DNA from: Mesorhizobium sp. Z1-4
Lineage (GTDB): Bacteria > Pseudomonadota > Alphaproteobacteria > Rhizobiales > Rhizobiaceae
Reading direction: 5' to 3'
DNA: 64,000 bases
NCBI RefSeq assembly: GCF_004000235.1
Contig: NZ_RCIO01000006.1
Location: 109,828-173,827, forward strand
The notes below the pieces were generated by a model. It searched no databases. It was given only the letters and a program-made list of their open reading frames with translations, and was not told where the DNA came from. Shown piece after piece: positions 20,277-28,008 of this stretch (position 1 is the first letter of the stretch; the number at the start of each line of letters is the position of its first letter). Position numbers and translations under genes: made by a program.

Positions 20277-20486
20277 TTGAAGCCCGAGGAAATCAGGAAA
20301 CTCGACGCCTATTTCAAGCGCACATTTGCCAATCCGAGCCTTGAGGTGAAGGCACGGCCGCGCAAGGACGATTCCTGCGAGCTCTATGTCGGCGACGAAT
20401 TCCTCGGCATTATCTTCAAGGACGAAGACGAGGGCGAACTGTCCTATAACTTCTCGATGGCGATTCTGGATATCGACCTCGACTAG
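20277..20486 (+). CDS. DUF3126 family protein
   Basis: 69 residues, TTG start at 20277 after GGAGAATAGAG. The whole protein matches the pattern of the DUF3126 family found beside cysE in rhizobia (KPEEIRKLDAYFKRTF, then YVGDEFLGIIFKDEDEGE and an acidic C-terminus). Function unknown; the synteny with cysE is the only clue. Convergent with the next gene, with a gap of only six bases. Confidence 0.85.
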   Translation: MKPEEIRKLDAYFKRTFANPSLEVKARPRKDDSCELYVGDEFLGIIFKDEDEGELSYNFSMAILDIDLD

Positions 20487-20492
20487 GCGCCC

Positions 20493-21221
20493 TCAGCTAC
20501 CGGTCCGCAGAAACTCCTGCATTTTGCCGAGAACCTCGGCGTCGAGCTTGTGCCATTCGCCAAGCAGTTTTGCCGGAAACCTGTAAGTCAGGCTCAATTC
20601 GTCACCGAAGTGAACGTCGCGCTCGCACGGTGCGAGCGATTCCGCCGCGACCTGTCCGGTCAGGCAGCGTGCCACGAAGGGACGCCCGTCTACCCCGTCG
20701 CCAACCATCAGTATCTCGTTCATATAGCCTGAGCTTTCGGCGAAGCGGTATGAGCGCAGGCCGGCAATGGCTGGCGTGCCTGGCAGATCGATCAGGCGGC
20801 GGTAGATCGGATCGAATCGGTCTGACATATCCCGTGACATTGCCTGTGTCTCGAGCGCGAGAAACAGGATGCGCCGGCTGCCGCCGCGGTGGTTGAAATC
20901 GTCCCGTGAACCGGTGCTGTAGCCGGCCAGGTCCGGCCAGCGCATGTAAAGGTCGAGCCGGCGCGCTTCCCCGCCGGCGCGCTGTTTTTCGAAACGGATG
21001 AAGTTGGCCGGAACGGAGAGAACGTTGTTGCCGATAACGGTCTCGACAACTTGTGCGTTGTCGGTGTGTCCGACCGTCGAGATCGTGTCGCCGAGCAGCC
21101 GCCCCGCAATGCTGATCAGGACCGAAAACGCGGCCAGTGCGAGGAGAATGTAGAAGATCCTGAGAGCCAGCCGCGAATGGCTTTCGCTCGGCAGCTCAGC
21201 AGTTGAGGACGGATGGGACAT
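20493..21221 (-). CDS. Membrane-anchored conserved hypothetical protein
   Basis: 242 residues with a single membrane helix (about residues 19-42, LRIFYILLALAAFSVLISIA) and a long periplasmic part. Two Cys (VARCLTG, LAPCERD) could form a disulfide. It resembles a rhizobial core hypothetical protein, but I do not recognise a domain. It is divergent from the gamma carbonic anhydrase gene. Confidence 0.7.
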   Translation of the reverse strand: MSHPSSTAELPSESHSRLALRIFYILLALAAFSVLISIAGRLLGDTISTVGHTDNAQVVETVIGNNVLSVPANFIRFEKQRAGGEARRLDLYMRWPDLAGYSTGSRDDFNHRGGSRRILFLALETQAMSRDMSDRFDPIYRRLIDLPGTPAIAGLRSYRFAESSGYMNEILMVGDGVDGRPFVARCLTGQVAAESLAPCERDVHFGDELSLTYRFPAKLLGEWHKLDAEVLGKMQEFLRTGS

Positions 21222-21356
21222 GATCGTTGATCGTGCATACGGGAACGCTGCGGCAAGCTTGGAGAATTATGGTAAATGCCCGGTAAATATTCCCAACGAA
21301 CGGTTGTCCCGGCGGCGTTGCCGTATATGACCAAGCGGAAATCGTAGGAGTTGCCG

Positions 21357-21884
21357 ATGCCGATCTATGCAATCGACGGAATTGCCCCGGAGTTTTCCGA
21401 CCGTACCAGCACATGGGTGGCGCCCGACGCCGATATTATCGGCCGCGTCAGGCTGGGCCGCGACTGCGGTATCTGGTTCGGAGCCGTGCTGCGCGGCGAC
21501 AACGAGCCGATTGTGATCGGTGACGAAACCAATGTGCAGGAGCACACCGTCATGCACACCGACCCGAGCTTTCCTCTCACGATCGGCAAAGGCTGTACGA
21601 TCGGCCACCGGGCAATCCTCCACGGCTGTACGATCGGCGACAACTCGCTGGTCGGCATGGGCGCAATCATTCTGAACGGCGCCGAGATCGGCCCGAACTC
21701 GCTTGTGGGCGCCGGTGCGCTTGTCACCGAGGGCAAGAAGTTTCCGGCCGGCAGCCTCATCGTTGGCTCGCCGGCCAGGGTCGCGCGCGAGCTCGATGAG
21801 GCGGCTATGGAATCGCTCCGCAGATCCGCCGGTCATTACGTGCGCAACGCGCGTCGTTTCATGGCCGGTCTCACGCCCGCCTGA
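21357..21884 (+). CDS. Gamma carbonic anhydrase family protein
   Basis: 175 residues. The ATG at 21357 has AGGAG six to seven bases upstream; a TTG at 21351 is less well spaced. Left-handed beta-helix hexapeptide repeats run from about residue 20 to 140. The metal ligands are visible: His in [11 protein letters not shown], and the pair in [15 protein letters not shown]. It may hydrate CO2 or act as a scaffold protein of the same fold (PaaY/YrdA-like). The end of the gene is followed by GC-rich palindromes. Confidence 0.9.
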   Translation: MPIYAIDGIAPEFSDRTSTWVAPDADIIGRVRLGRDCGIWFGAVLRGDNEPIVIGDETNVQEHTVMHTDPSFPLTIGKGCTIGHRAILHGCTIGDNSLVGMGAIILNGAEIGPNSLVGAGALVTEGKKFPAGSLIVGSPARVARELDEAAMESLRRSAGHYVRNARRFMAGLTPA

Positions 21885-21904
21885 CATCAGCTTCCGAAAA
21901 GGGT

Positions 21905-22080
21905 GGAGCCGGCCCCGGGGAAGGGCCGGCTCCTCAGACCCGGTCGTTGGGGACGGGGAGGGTGGGGACTCGACCGGGCTGGCCGTCGGGCGCAGCGTGC
22001 CGGTCCCCGACCGTGTTCCGCGCCCGCATATTCCGTGTCCCTAACTGGTGCCGCATGACCCCGTCATCGGCCGGCACCAG
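21905..22080. repeat. Cluster of three palindromes in a convergent intergenic region
   Basis: Three inverted repeats lie between two convergent genes: GAGCCGGCCC/GGGCCGGCTC (21906-21915 with 21923-21932), CCCGGTCG/CGACCGGG (21939-21946 with 21971-21978) and CTGGTGCCG/CGGCACCAG (22045-22053 with 22072-22080), the last with a nested 5-bp stem. There is no T-run, so ordinary termination does not explain all of it. It could be a mosaic of repeat-family palindromes or a structured RNA. Confidence 0.55.
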
Positions 22081-22088
22081 CAAATGCG

Positions 22089-22691
22089 TCAGTTGCTGCG
22101 GACCGAACCCACCGCCACCTGACGGGCGTCTTCAATCGAGACCCAGACACCGGAGTTCTGGTCCGATTGACGTTTCAGATAGCGGTATTCCGTATCGGTC
22201 CAGGCCAGAACGCGCGGCTCCAGATTGTCGAGCACGAAGTCGCCGAGGCTGGTGCGGGCCGTCAGCACGGCGTGCCCGTCTCCATTGGGCTGCCGAACCA
22301 CGGTGATCATCAGGTTGCCTGCCGGGATGCCGGCTTTCATCAGCAGGCGGCGCTTTTCAAGCACGTAGTCTTCGCAGTCGCCGATACCCTTGGTCGGATA
22401 GCTCCAGCGCTCCTCGACGCCCCAGATTTCCCGGTCGGTGCGCGGTGCCACCATCGTGTTGACCAGATTGTTGACGTCGACGATCTTGGCCCACAGCTTG
22501 CGCGTCAGTTCCACCGGCTGGCGCGCCTGTGTGACTTGCCGGCATTCGACCGGAACCTGCTGACAGAATTCATAATGGCCGACAGGTTGCGTCGTACGTC
22601 CAGTCGACACCATGAACGAGTTCGCCGACGCGATTTGCGGCGCCAGCGCGAGTGCGGCTGCAGAAAGCAGAATCTTGATTTTGTGTCCCAT
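22089..22691 (-). CDS. Bacterial transglutaminase-like cysteine peptidase (BTLCP family), secreted
   Basis: 200 residues from the ATG at 22691 with GGAGA upstream. A signal peptide (IKILLSAAALALAPQIASAN) precedes the BTLCP domain with the catalytic Cys in GIGDCEDYVLEKR, His in GDGHAVLTART and Asp in FVLDNLEPRV. Two extra Cys (HYEFCQQVPVECRQ) are typical of the rhizobial group. By analogy with LapG, such periplasmic proteases may clip adhesins, though rhizobial family members often stand alone, as here. A strikingly AT-rich block lies upstream. Confidence 0.88.
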   Translation of the reverse strand: MGHKIKILLSAAALALAPQIASANSFMVSTGRTTQPVGHYEFCQQVPVECRQVTQARQPVELTRKLWAKIVDVNNLVNTMVAPRTDREIWGVEERWSYPTKGIGDCEDYVLEKRRLLMKAGIPAGNLMITVVRQPNGDGHAVLTARTSLGDFVLDNLEPRVLAWTDTEYRYLKRQSDQNSGVWVSIEDARQVAVGSVRSN

Positions 22692-22740
22692 TGTGTTGTC
22701 TCCCCGTTTGACAGCACAATGGCATGGCCGGATTTATTCG

Positions 22741-22860
22741 GCGCAAAAATGCAAGTATAGATTATCCGAAATACAAGTACAAATTAAAGTAAAATCGAAA
22801 ATATATTTGATTATATTTTAATTTATATTTGAATTGAATTTATCTAAAATTTGAACGAAT
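22741..22860. promoter_or_regulatory. AT-rich block (about 20% GC by hand count) upstream of the BTLCP gene
   Basis: About 120 bases of A/T-dominated sequence stand out in a GC-rich genome. It lies 50-170 bases upstream of the BTLCP start and just beyond the end of the WYL regulator gene, so it is in promoter position only for the BTLCP gene. TA-rich tracts of this kind are bound by MucR/Ros or H-NS-like proteins in other bacteria; that role is inferred here. Confidence 0.5.
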
Positions 22861-22900
22861 TTGCCCCGGCGCCCGGCCGGGTCTCTCCCGGCAGAATGCG

Positions 22901-23623
22901 CTATCGGCGTGGCAAGTCGCGATAAGGGCACACGTCATTCTCGAAGGGCACGCGGCGGCGCCGGAAAGCCGGCCCTTCGAGACATTCGGGCCCGCTGATT
23001 CTGTCCATCCGGAAATGCCGGAAATCCCCGCGTTCCGGATCCCAGGCGACCAGATACCATAATGGCGGCAGGATCAGCATTGCCTGCGGCTCGACATCGC
23101 GGCCGGTTTCGGCGCCGTTGGCGTCGCGGTATCGGAACCGCAGCCGCTGCCGCTGCAGAAACGCTGTTTCGAAGGCAAACAGCAGCTCAGGGTCCATTGT
23201 GCCCATGTCCGACAAATCCTGCAGCGGCGAAAGTTGCCCGACATGCAGGCAGTCCAGAAACCGGCGCAAATCCCGCACCTTGTCGGGCGGCAGGGCCTTT
23301 TCGATCTTGGCGAGACCCGCGTCTGCGAAATCCGAAAACGGAAGGATGCGGGCTGCACGCATTGCGGCGACGCTAATGAGAAGCGCAAACACCTCGGCGA
23401 CCGAAAGCCGTGCCGTGGTCAGGACCGAATGCGGGTCAAGTTGCAATCCGCCGCCACGGCCGCTCTCCGAATGGATGCTGAACCCCTGATCGCGCAAGGC
23501 CGCGATGTCGCGCAACACCGTGCGCCTCGAAGCGTGAACTTCCCTTGCAAGCCCGTCGACGGTCATGGTTCCGTTGCGGCGAAGGCTGCGCACGATCGCA
23601 TCGTGGCGGAGGCGGATGTTCAT
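22901..23623 (-). CDS. YafY-type helix-turn-helix / WYL-domain transcriptional regulator
   Basis: 240 residues. An N-terminal DeoR-like winged helix (about residues 1-60, TVDGLAREVHASRRTVLRDIAAL) is followed by a WYL domain (from about residue 150; RFRYRDANGAETGRDVEPQA, then PLWYLVAWDPERGDFRHFRMDRI). WYL regulators bind nucleic-acid-like or nucleotide ligands. It is divergent from the RidA gene, 87 bases apart, which is a plausible target. Confidence 0.87.
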   Translation of the reverse strand: MNIRLRHDAIVRSLRRNGTMTVDGLAREVHASRRTVLRDIAALRDQGFSIHSESGRGGGLQLDPHSVLTTARLSVAEVFALLISVAAMRAARILPFSDFADAGLAKIEKALPPDKVRDLRRFLDCLHVGQLSPLQDLSDMGTMDPELLFAFETAFLQRQRLRFRYRDANGAETGRDVEPQAMLILPPLWYLVAWDPERGDFRHFRMDRISGPECLEGPAFRRRRVPFENDVCPYRDLPRR

Positions 23624-23709
23624 TGTCAGGCCCTGGAACGATTGGTGACAGAAAACGGCACCGTTTCATCCTAAGCGGGCTGCACGCACGCCAACAAGGA
23701 GAATTCGCG

Positions 23710-24105
23710 ATGCAGCGCACAGCCGTAAATCCGTGGAACTGGTCATTGAAGCTCGGCTACAATCAGGCCGAACTTGTCGAAAGTCCGTCGCGTTATCTTG
23801 TATGCGCGGGTCAAACCGCTGTGGACGGTGAGGGCAGTCCACGGCATGCGGGCGACATGCGCGGCCAGATCGGACTGGCGCTGGACAATCTGGAAGCGGT
23901 ACTTGGTGCGGCCGGTATGGGGCTGGCAAATGTTGTCCGGCTCGGTGTTTTCACCACCGATGTGGATGAGGCCCTGAAGAACTTTGATTTGTTAGGGGAA
24001 CGCTTCGGCTCAATTCAATGTGCGCCGCCCATGACGTTGCTGGGCGTAACCAGGCTTGCAATGCCGGGACTGCTGTTCGAGATCGAAGCGACGGCTGCTG
24101 CCTGA
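23710..24105 (+). CDS. RidA family protein (YjgF/YER057c/UK114)
   Basis: 131 residues from the ATG at 23710, with AAGGAG upstream; a longer frame from 23545 overlaps the regulator and lacks conservation. VCAGQTAVDGEG, DNLEAVLGAAGMGLANVVRLGVFTTD and the C-terminal LFEIEATAAA follow the RidA fold. Canonical RidA deaminates reactive enamine/imine intermediates; this member lacks the usual C-terminal Arg-containing motif (CxAR), so it may belong to another Rid subgroup. Divergent from the WYL regulator. Confidence 0.82.
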   Translation: MQRTAVNPWNWSLKLGYNQAELVESPSRYLVCAGQTAVDGEGSPRHAGDMRGQIGLALDNLEAVLGAAGMGLANVVRLGVFTTDVDEALKNFDLLGERFGSIQCAPPMTLLGVTRLAMPGLLFEIEATAAA

Positions 24106-24143
24106 GCCGGCGTCAGGACGTGCCAAATAGCCCTGCGGAACGG

Positions 24144-24749
24144 CTAGTTGAACTCTTCTTCCAGGGTTTCCAGGCGCTGCAGGCTGGCGAATTCGATTGC
24201 CACCCCGTCGGCGAAGTGGCGCACCACACGGCCGCGGATCGAACCAAGCATGATCTCTGTGCCGATTTCCGGCTTGGTCTCGATTTCGAGGCCGGCACCG
24301 GAAAGCGAAAGATCGGCGATGCGGCACTGATACTGCCGTCCATCCGTGAGTTTCAGCACGTTGCGCGGGTTGCGCGGCTGCAGGCGCTCATGGCGCCGGT
24401 CTTCCGGCAGGTCGAGCTCGTGTTTGTTTGCAAGCCAGGTCAGCTGCGCAGCCAGCTTGTCGCGCTTGCCTTCCGAGGCGTTCACCGTCATGGCGAAACC
24501 GCCTTGCAGGCGGCGCGTCACGACACCTTCAATGCGTCCGATATGGTCGAGGTAAGCGATCACCCGTTCGCCGGTCACCGCAAGTCGGTCGGCGCGCAAG
24601 GCAACGTTGCCCGGTGACATATCGATCACCTGGCAGGCATGTTCGGTTCTGTCTTCGAGCATGAAGCGGCCGTAGAGCTTGACCGGAACTCGCTGGAAGT
24701 TCCGTCTCTCGGCCCGGGAAGACGCAAGATCGGGTGCTGGTGACGCCAT
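24144..24749 (-). CDS. Tandem PilZ-domain protein
   Basis: 201 residues. Residues 13-95 begin with a RRNFQRVPVKLYGR motif, the RxxxR signature for c-di-GMP binding. A second PilZ-like half starts at RRHERLQPRNP and carries IADLSLSGAGLEIE (the D/NxSxxG motif). It is probably a cytosolic c-di-GMP effector. No cellulose or pilus genes are adjacent. It is a single gene preceded by about 120 bases of intergenic sequence. Confidence 0.85.
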   Translation of the reverse strand: MASPAPDLASSRAERRNFQRVPVKLYGRFMLEDRTEHACQVIDMSPGNVALRADRLAVTGERVIAYLDHIGRIEGVVTRRLQGGFAMTVNASEGKRDKLAAQLTWLANKHELDLPEDRRHERLQPRNPRNVLKLTDGRQYQCRIADLSLSGAGLEIETKPEIGTEIMLGSIRGRVVRHFADGVAIEFASLQRLETLEEEFN

Positions 24750-24871
24750 TAACGATCACGTCCTGGTTTGCTTATTGTTCGCCGTGACGATCAGGTCCGC
24801 AACCTTAGGCGCCGATGGGTTAACAAGCGGTAATTTCAGGACGAAAATCGCGCGGCAGGATATTGCACGGG

Positions 24872-25492
24872 CTAATTTTCGCGCCCGCCCTCAAGCACGA
24901 GGAGATGGCCGACGCGCCGGCCCTGATCACCTGCCACGGCGTCTTCGGGCGAAAGTGGAGGCACTCTCACCTCCGGCCTGTTGTTGAGGAACAGCGAATC
25001 GACGGACGGGTCGATAATGCGAAGTGATTCTATCCGGCATTGTGCAACCGGATCGGCGCCAAGCCAGAATGGCTTTTCGAGCGGGGAAATGGCGCCGAGG
25101 GCTCTCAATCTGCCTCCGCCGCCGTCGAGCGGCAGCACCAGCAGCTCGAATGAGTTGGTGCGCCCGCCGTGGCTGACGCCCACAAAGCTGACGACAACGA
25201 CATTGTTCAGTCGGAAGGCTCCCTGGATGAGCCGTTCCAGAACGCGGCGGTCTTTGTCGGCCCAGTTGGCCGTAAATACGCTACCCTTCAGTTCGCGTCC
25301 GAAAATCGCGCAAAGCCGGGTGCCGGCAAGGCGGTAGGACGCTTCCCCTTCGTGGTTCTGTTCCAGGATGAACGTGTCGGCCAGGATCGACTTGATGTCA
25401 GCCGGTTCGATATCCGTCCTGTGCGGGGCTTCGCGTTCGCCCCGCAGCCGGTCCCAGTACTGGAACAGTGAAACTGTACCCTCATGCTTCAT
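24872..25492 (-). CDS. PAS-domain (PAS_5 type) protein
   Basis: 206 residues from the ATG at 25492, which puts the family's usual opening (GTVSLFQYWDRLRGEREAP) right at the N-terminus and has AGGGA upstream. An ATG at 25531 would add 13 basic residues. The single domain (about residues 25-160) reads like the PF07310 PAS family of alphaproteobacteria, ending in LRALGAISPLEKPFWLG. No output domain is present, so it may be a stand-alone sensor or protein-interaction module. Function unknown. Confidence 0.75.
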   Translation of the reverse strand: MKHEGTVSLFQYWDRLRGEREAPHRTDIEPADIKSILADTFILEQNHEGEASYRLAGTRLCAIFGRELKGSVFTANWADKDRRVLERLIQGAFRLNNVVVVSFVGVSHGGRTNSFELLVLPLDGGGGRLRALGAISPLEKPFWLGADPVAQCRIESLRIIDPSVDSLFLNNRPEVRVPPLSPEDAVAGDQGRRVGHLLVLEGGREN

Positions 25493-25672
25493 TCTGCGGC
25501 TTTCCCTGCGCCTTCTGAACTGTGCCAACATGGGACAATCGCCGCCCGATGCGTGGCTAAGATCAGACCCATGCACGGGTCGTGCCAGTCGCGTTTAAGG
25601 TTTTTCACAACTGTCCGGTGCGTTAGGGTTAACGATTGGTTTCGCTTGCCGGGCATTCGCGAAATGGGCAAT

Positions 25673-25701
25673 TTGCGGTCAGGCCGCGCGGGGACATAAC
25701 G
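25673..25701 (+). promoter_or_regulatory. Candidate promoter for an intergenic small RNA
   Basis: A -35-like TTGCGG (25673-25678) and a -10-like ATAACG (25696-25701) are separated by 17 bases. Transcription would start near 25708, giving a transcript of about 73 bases up to the terminator at 25746-25780. Confidence 0.35.
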
Positions 25702-25707
25702 CGGAAA

Positions 25708-25780
25708 TTCTTCGGGAACTGGGGATTGAGCGGGGGCTCGACCAAGCCGTTCAGGGGCAACCCTGAGCGGCTTTTCTTTT
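25708..25780 (+). ncRNA. Candidate intergenic small RNA
   Basis: A strong intrinsic terminator on the plus strand has no plus-strand gene upstream of it: the nearest upstream gene (PAS_5) is on the minus strand. This implies a short stand-alone RNA or a terminated leader of the rhomboid gene. The interval holds a small GAGC/GCTC hairpin before the terminator. The length is like the short trans-acting RNAs of rhizobia, but no homology could be established by eye. Confidence 0.45.
25746..25780 (+). terminator. Rho-independent terminator upstream of the rhomboid gene
   Basis: An 11-bp stem (GCCGTTCAGGG with CCCTGAGCGGC, one G-U pair) closed by a GCAA tetraloop is followed by TTTTCTTTT. It lies about 47 bases before the rhomboid start. 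Confidence 0.85.
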
Positions 25781-25826
25781 GCCGCCGAGTCGTGCCTCTA
25801 TAAGGCCAGACTTTGGAGCGCCGGCG

Positions 25827-26561
25827 TTGAGACAGCACGAAAACGACGAATTGACCGAAGAGACCGCGGACCGGCCGCGCGAACCGGTTTTCAATCTTGC
25901 GCCGGCGGTGGTGGTGATCGCGGCCGCATGCGTCGCCATCCATGTTCTGAGCGCGCATGTCCTGAGCATGACGGCCTATGTCTGGCTGATCGAGAATTTC
26001 GCCTTTATCCCGGTTCGTTACTCTGGCGTTTTTCCGTTTACATGGGCCTGGCTCGTGAGCCCCTTATCCTATTCGCTGCTTCACGGCGGATATGCGCATC
26101 TCATCATAAACATGATCTGGCTGGCCGCTTTCGGGTCGCCGCTCGCCAATCGCATCGGAACAGCCCGGTTCCTTGCGTTCTGGGCCGCGACGGCGCTCGG
26201 TGCGGTTGCGCTGCATTACGTGCTCCATTCCGGCGAGGTCATACCACTGGTCGGTGCTTCCGGCGCGATTTCGGGCATGATGGGTGCTGCCGCGCGGTTT
26301 GCGTTCCGTATCGACCGGCGCATGGAGAAGCCGGCCTTCGCAGGCGAGGTTTTGCCCATACCGCGTGTACTTTCCTCCCGTCCTGCCGTCACCTTTCTTC
26401 TGGTGTGGTTCATCATCAACTTTGCGACCGGCATGGGGTTCGACGCACCCGGCGTGTCGGCGCAGATTGCCTGGGAAGCTCATATCGGCGGTTTCCTGGT
26501 CGGCTTCCTTGCCATTCGCCTCTTCGATCGCGGGGCGGCTGGACCAGCGCGGAGCGCTTGA
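25827..26561 (+). CDS. Rhomboid family intramembrane serine protease
   Basis: 244 residues from a TTG at 25827 with GGAG eight bases upstream; a TTG at 25779 would start inside the terminator's T-run. Six or so membrane helices begin with APAVVVIAAACVAIHVL. The catalytic Ser is in VGASGAISGMMG and the catalytic His in EAHIGGFLVGF; LHGGYAHLIINMIWL is the conserved helix-2 His/Asn motif. Rhomboids cleave transmembrane substrates within the bilayer; the target here is unknown. The CBS-domain gene follows after 74 bases. Confidence 0.88.
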   Translation: MRQHENDELTEETADRPREPVFNLAPAVVVIAAACVAIHVLSAHVLSMTAYVWLIENFAFIPVRYSGVFPFTWAWLVSPLSYSLLHGGYAHLIINMIWLAAFGSPLANRIGTARFLAFWAATALGAVALHYVLHSGEVIPLVGASGAISGMMGAAARFAFRIDRRMEKPAFAGEVLPIPRVLSSRPAVTFLLVWFIINFATGMGFDAPGVSAQIAWEAHIGGFLVGFLAIRLFDRGAAGPARSA

Positions 26562-26635
26562 AAAGAAGCCGATGTGAGCGCACCATATCGGTTGTCGGGG
26601 CTGGGGAGAGCACTGGCACGAGACAGGAGGATGCA

Positions 26636-27067
26636 ATGACGGTGAAGGCAATACTGGACGCCAAGGGTCACGACGTAATGACCATCGGGCCTGACAGCAC
26701 GCTCGCCGATGCGACGAAACTGTTGTCAAAGCACCGAATCGGCGCGCTCGTTGTGACCAAGGGCGACAACCGGATTGCCGGAATTCTGTCGGAGCGCGAC
26801 ATCGTGCGCATCGTCGGCGAAAAGGGGGCGTCTGCACTCGCCCAGCCCGTATCGGCAGCTATGACGTCGAGCGTGAAAATCTGCCACGAAAACAACACGG
26901 CGATGGAACTCATGGAAATCATGACGCAGGGTCGTTTCCGCCATCTGCCGGTTGAAAAGGCCGGCAAACTCGACGGAATCATTTCCATTGGCGATGTGGT
27001 GAAGCTTCGCATCGAGGAAGTTCTTCGCGAGGCTGAGGACATCAAGAGCTACATCGCGACCGCTTGA
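26636..27067 (+). CDS. CBS-domain pair protein
   Basis: 143 residues from the ATG at 26636 with CAGGAGG upstream. It consists almost entirely of a Bateman pair: VMTIGPDSTLADATKLLSKH with ILSERDIVR, and the second repeat with FRHLPVEKAGKLDGIISIGD. CBS pairs sense adenine nucleotides; stand-alone members regulate partner enzymes. No partner can be named from the context. Confidence 0.9.
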   Translation: MTVKAILDAKGHDVMTIGPDSTLADATKLLSKHRIGALVVTKGDNRIAGILSERDIVRIVGEKGASALAQPVSAAMTSSVKICHENNTAMELMEIMTQGRFRHLPVEKAGKLDGIISIGDVVKLRIEEVLREAEDIKSYIATA

Positions 27068-27122
27068 GACTGACCCGAGGCGGAGGCGGCCGGAGCGACT
27101 GCCCCGGCCGGCCGGTCATCGT

Positions 27123-27380
27123 TCAGCGGTTGTCTGGCCGTGCGCGCACAAGCGCCAGCCCCCTTCGCGTGACGCGGTAGGGCCCGCTATTGGCAGAAGC
27201 GATGCATTTGCGCCGTTTCAGTTTGCGAAACAGCGCCATATCGAGTTCGGGAAACAGCCAGCCGTCGCGTGTAATGCACGCCACTTCGGCAATGCGTCCT
27301 TTTTCATTGCGTTCGATTTCGATACGCCCGCCCTGGGCAAGCAGGTGGAGAATGCGCTGTTCAGCGCGCGAAATGTCCAT
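27123..27380 (-). CDS. UPF0386 / YjhX-like family protein
   Basis: 85 residues from the ATG at 27380. The family opening (DISRAEQRILHLLAQGGRIE) and the winged-helix-like end (GPYRVTRRGLALVRARPDN) are present. The E. coli member YjhX has been described as a toxin with its partner YjhQ. No acetyltransferase partner is next to this gene, so a toxin role here is doubtful. Convergent with the CBS gene. Confidence 0.8.
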   Translation of the reverse strand: MDISRAEQRILHLLAQGGRIEIERNEKGRIAEVACITRDGWLFPELDMALFRKLKRRKCIASANSGPYRVTRRGLALVRARPDNR

Positions 27381-27585
27381 TGTTCGGAAAAGTCCCGGAA
27401 AACCTGGCCGGTTGGCCAACAGAAAAACCCGCGTCCGCTGTGAATGCGGCGCGGCGTTCTGGTTTTCAGCCCTGCCTCAATGAGGTCAGGGCTTCAGCGG
27501 GTCTCGCTCGAAAGGTACATAAAAGCTCCGTAGTGCGGCCGGGTTAACAAGCTTCGGCGGCGCGCACTAGTGCATGGAAGGCACA

Positions 27586-27861
27586 TCAGGCGGTTTCGGC
27601 CTCGGCCTGCCGTTTCAGCCGGGCAAAAAGGTCGTGATTGCGGCAATAGGCCGGGGCCTCGACCGCTTGGTCATGTCCGTCGAGCCAGGTCGAACACGCC
27701 TCAACTTTGCCGCAGCCCAGGCAACGTGCAGAGGCACGCCGCAAGACTTCGCCCCGGTTCGGCAGATCGGCGAACCCCTTCTTGACGTCGAGCGTGCGCA
27801 TCATGCGCTCCATCAATATGGAACGCCGGCGGATCTTGTCGAAAAAAGCAAAAACGCCCAT
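27586..27861 (-). CDS. DUF6455 family small Cys protein
   Basis: 91 residues from the ATG at 27861, which has a clear AAGGAG ribosome site eight bases upstream. Four Cys in the pattern [11 protein letters not shown] plus [11 protein letters not shown] match the DUF6455 family of alphaproteobacteria and may bind a metal. The gene is shorter than the open frame that runs back to 28281, and the ribosome site decides the start. Divergent from gatB. Function unknown. Confidence 0.75.
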   Translation of the reverse strand: MGVFAFFDKIRRRSILMERMMRTLDVKKGFADLPNRGEVLRRASARCLGCGKVEACSTWLDGHDQAVEAPAYCRNHDLFARLKRQAEAETA

Positions 27862-28008
27862 GCGGTGTCTCCTTCCCGGTTTCGGAGGGGATTCTGGGCT
27901 GCGGGGCAGGCGTGCGCCTTGACCTGGATCAAGCAGCCTAACTTGCCAGCAAGCGGCACTTGGGCTAGCGACAGGCTCAAGAAATCCACCGTTCCGCGCC
28001 GAGACATC

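Noticed and set aside
27574..28008. N-terminal extension of gatB
   Set aside because: The extra residues are not GatB-like and overlap a better minus-strand gene (DUF6455) with its own ribosome site.
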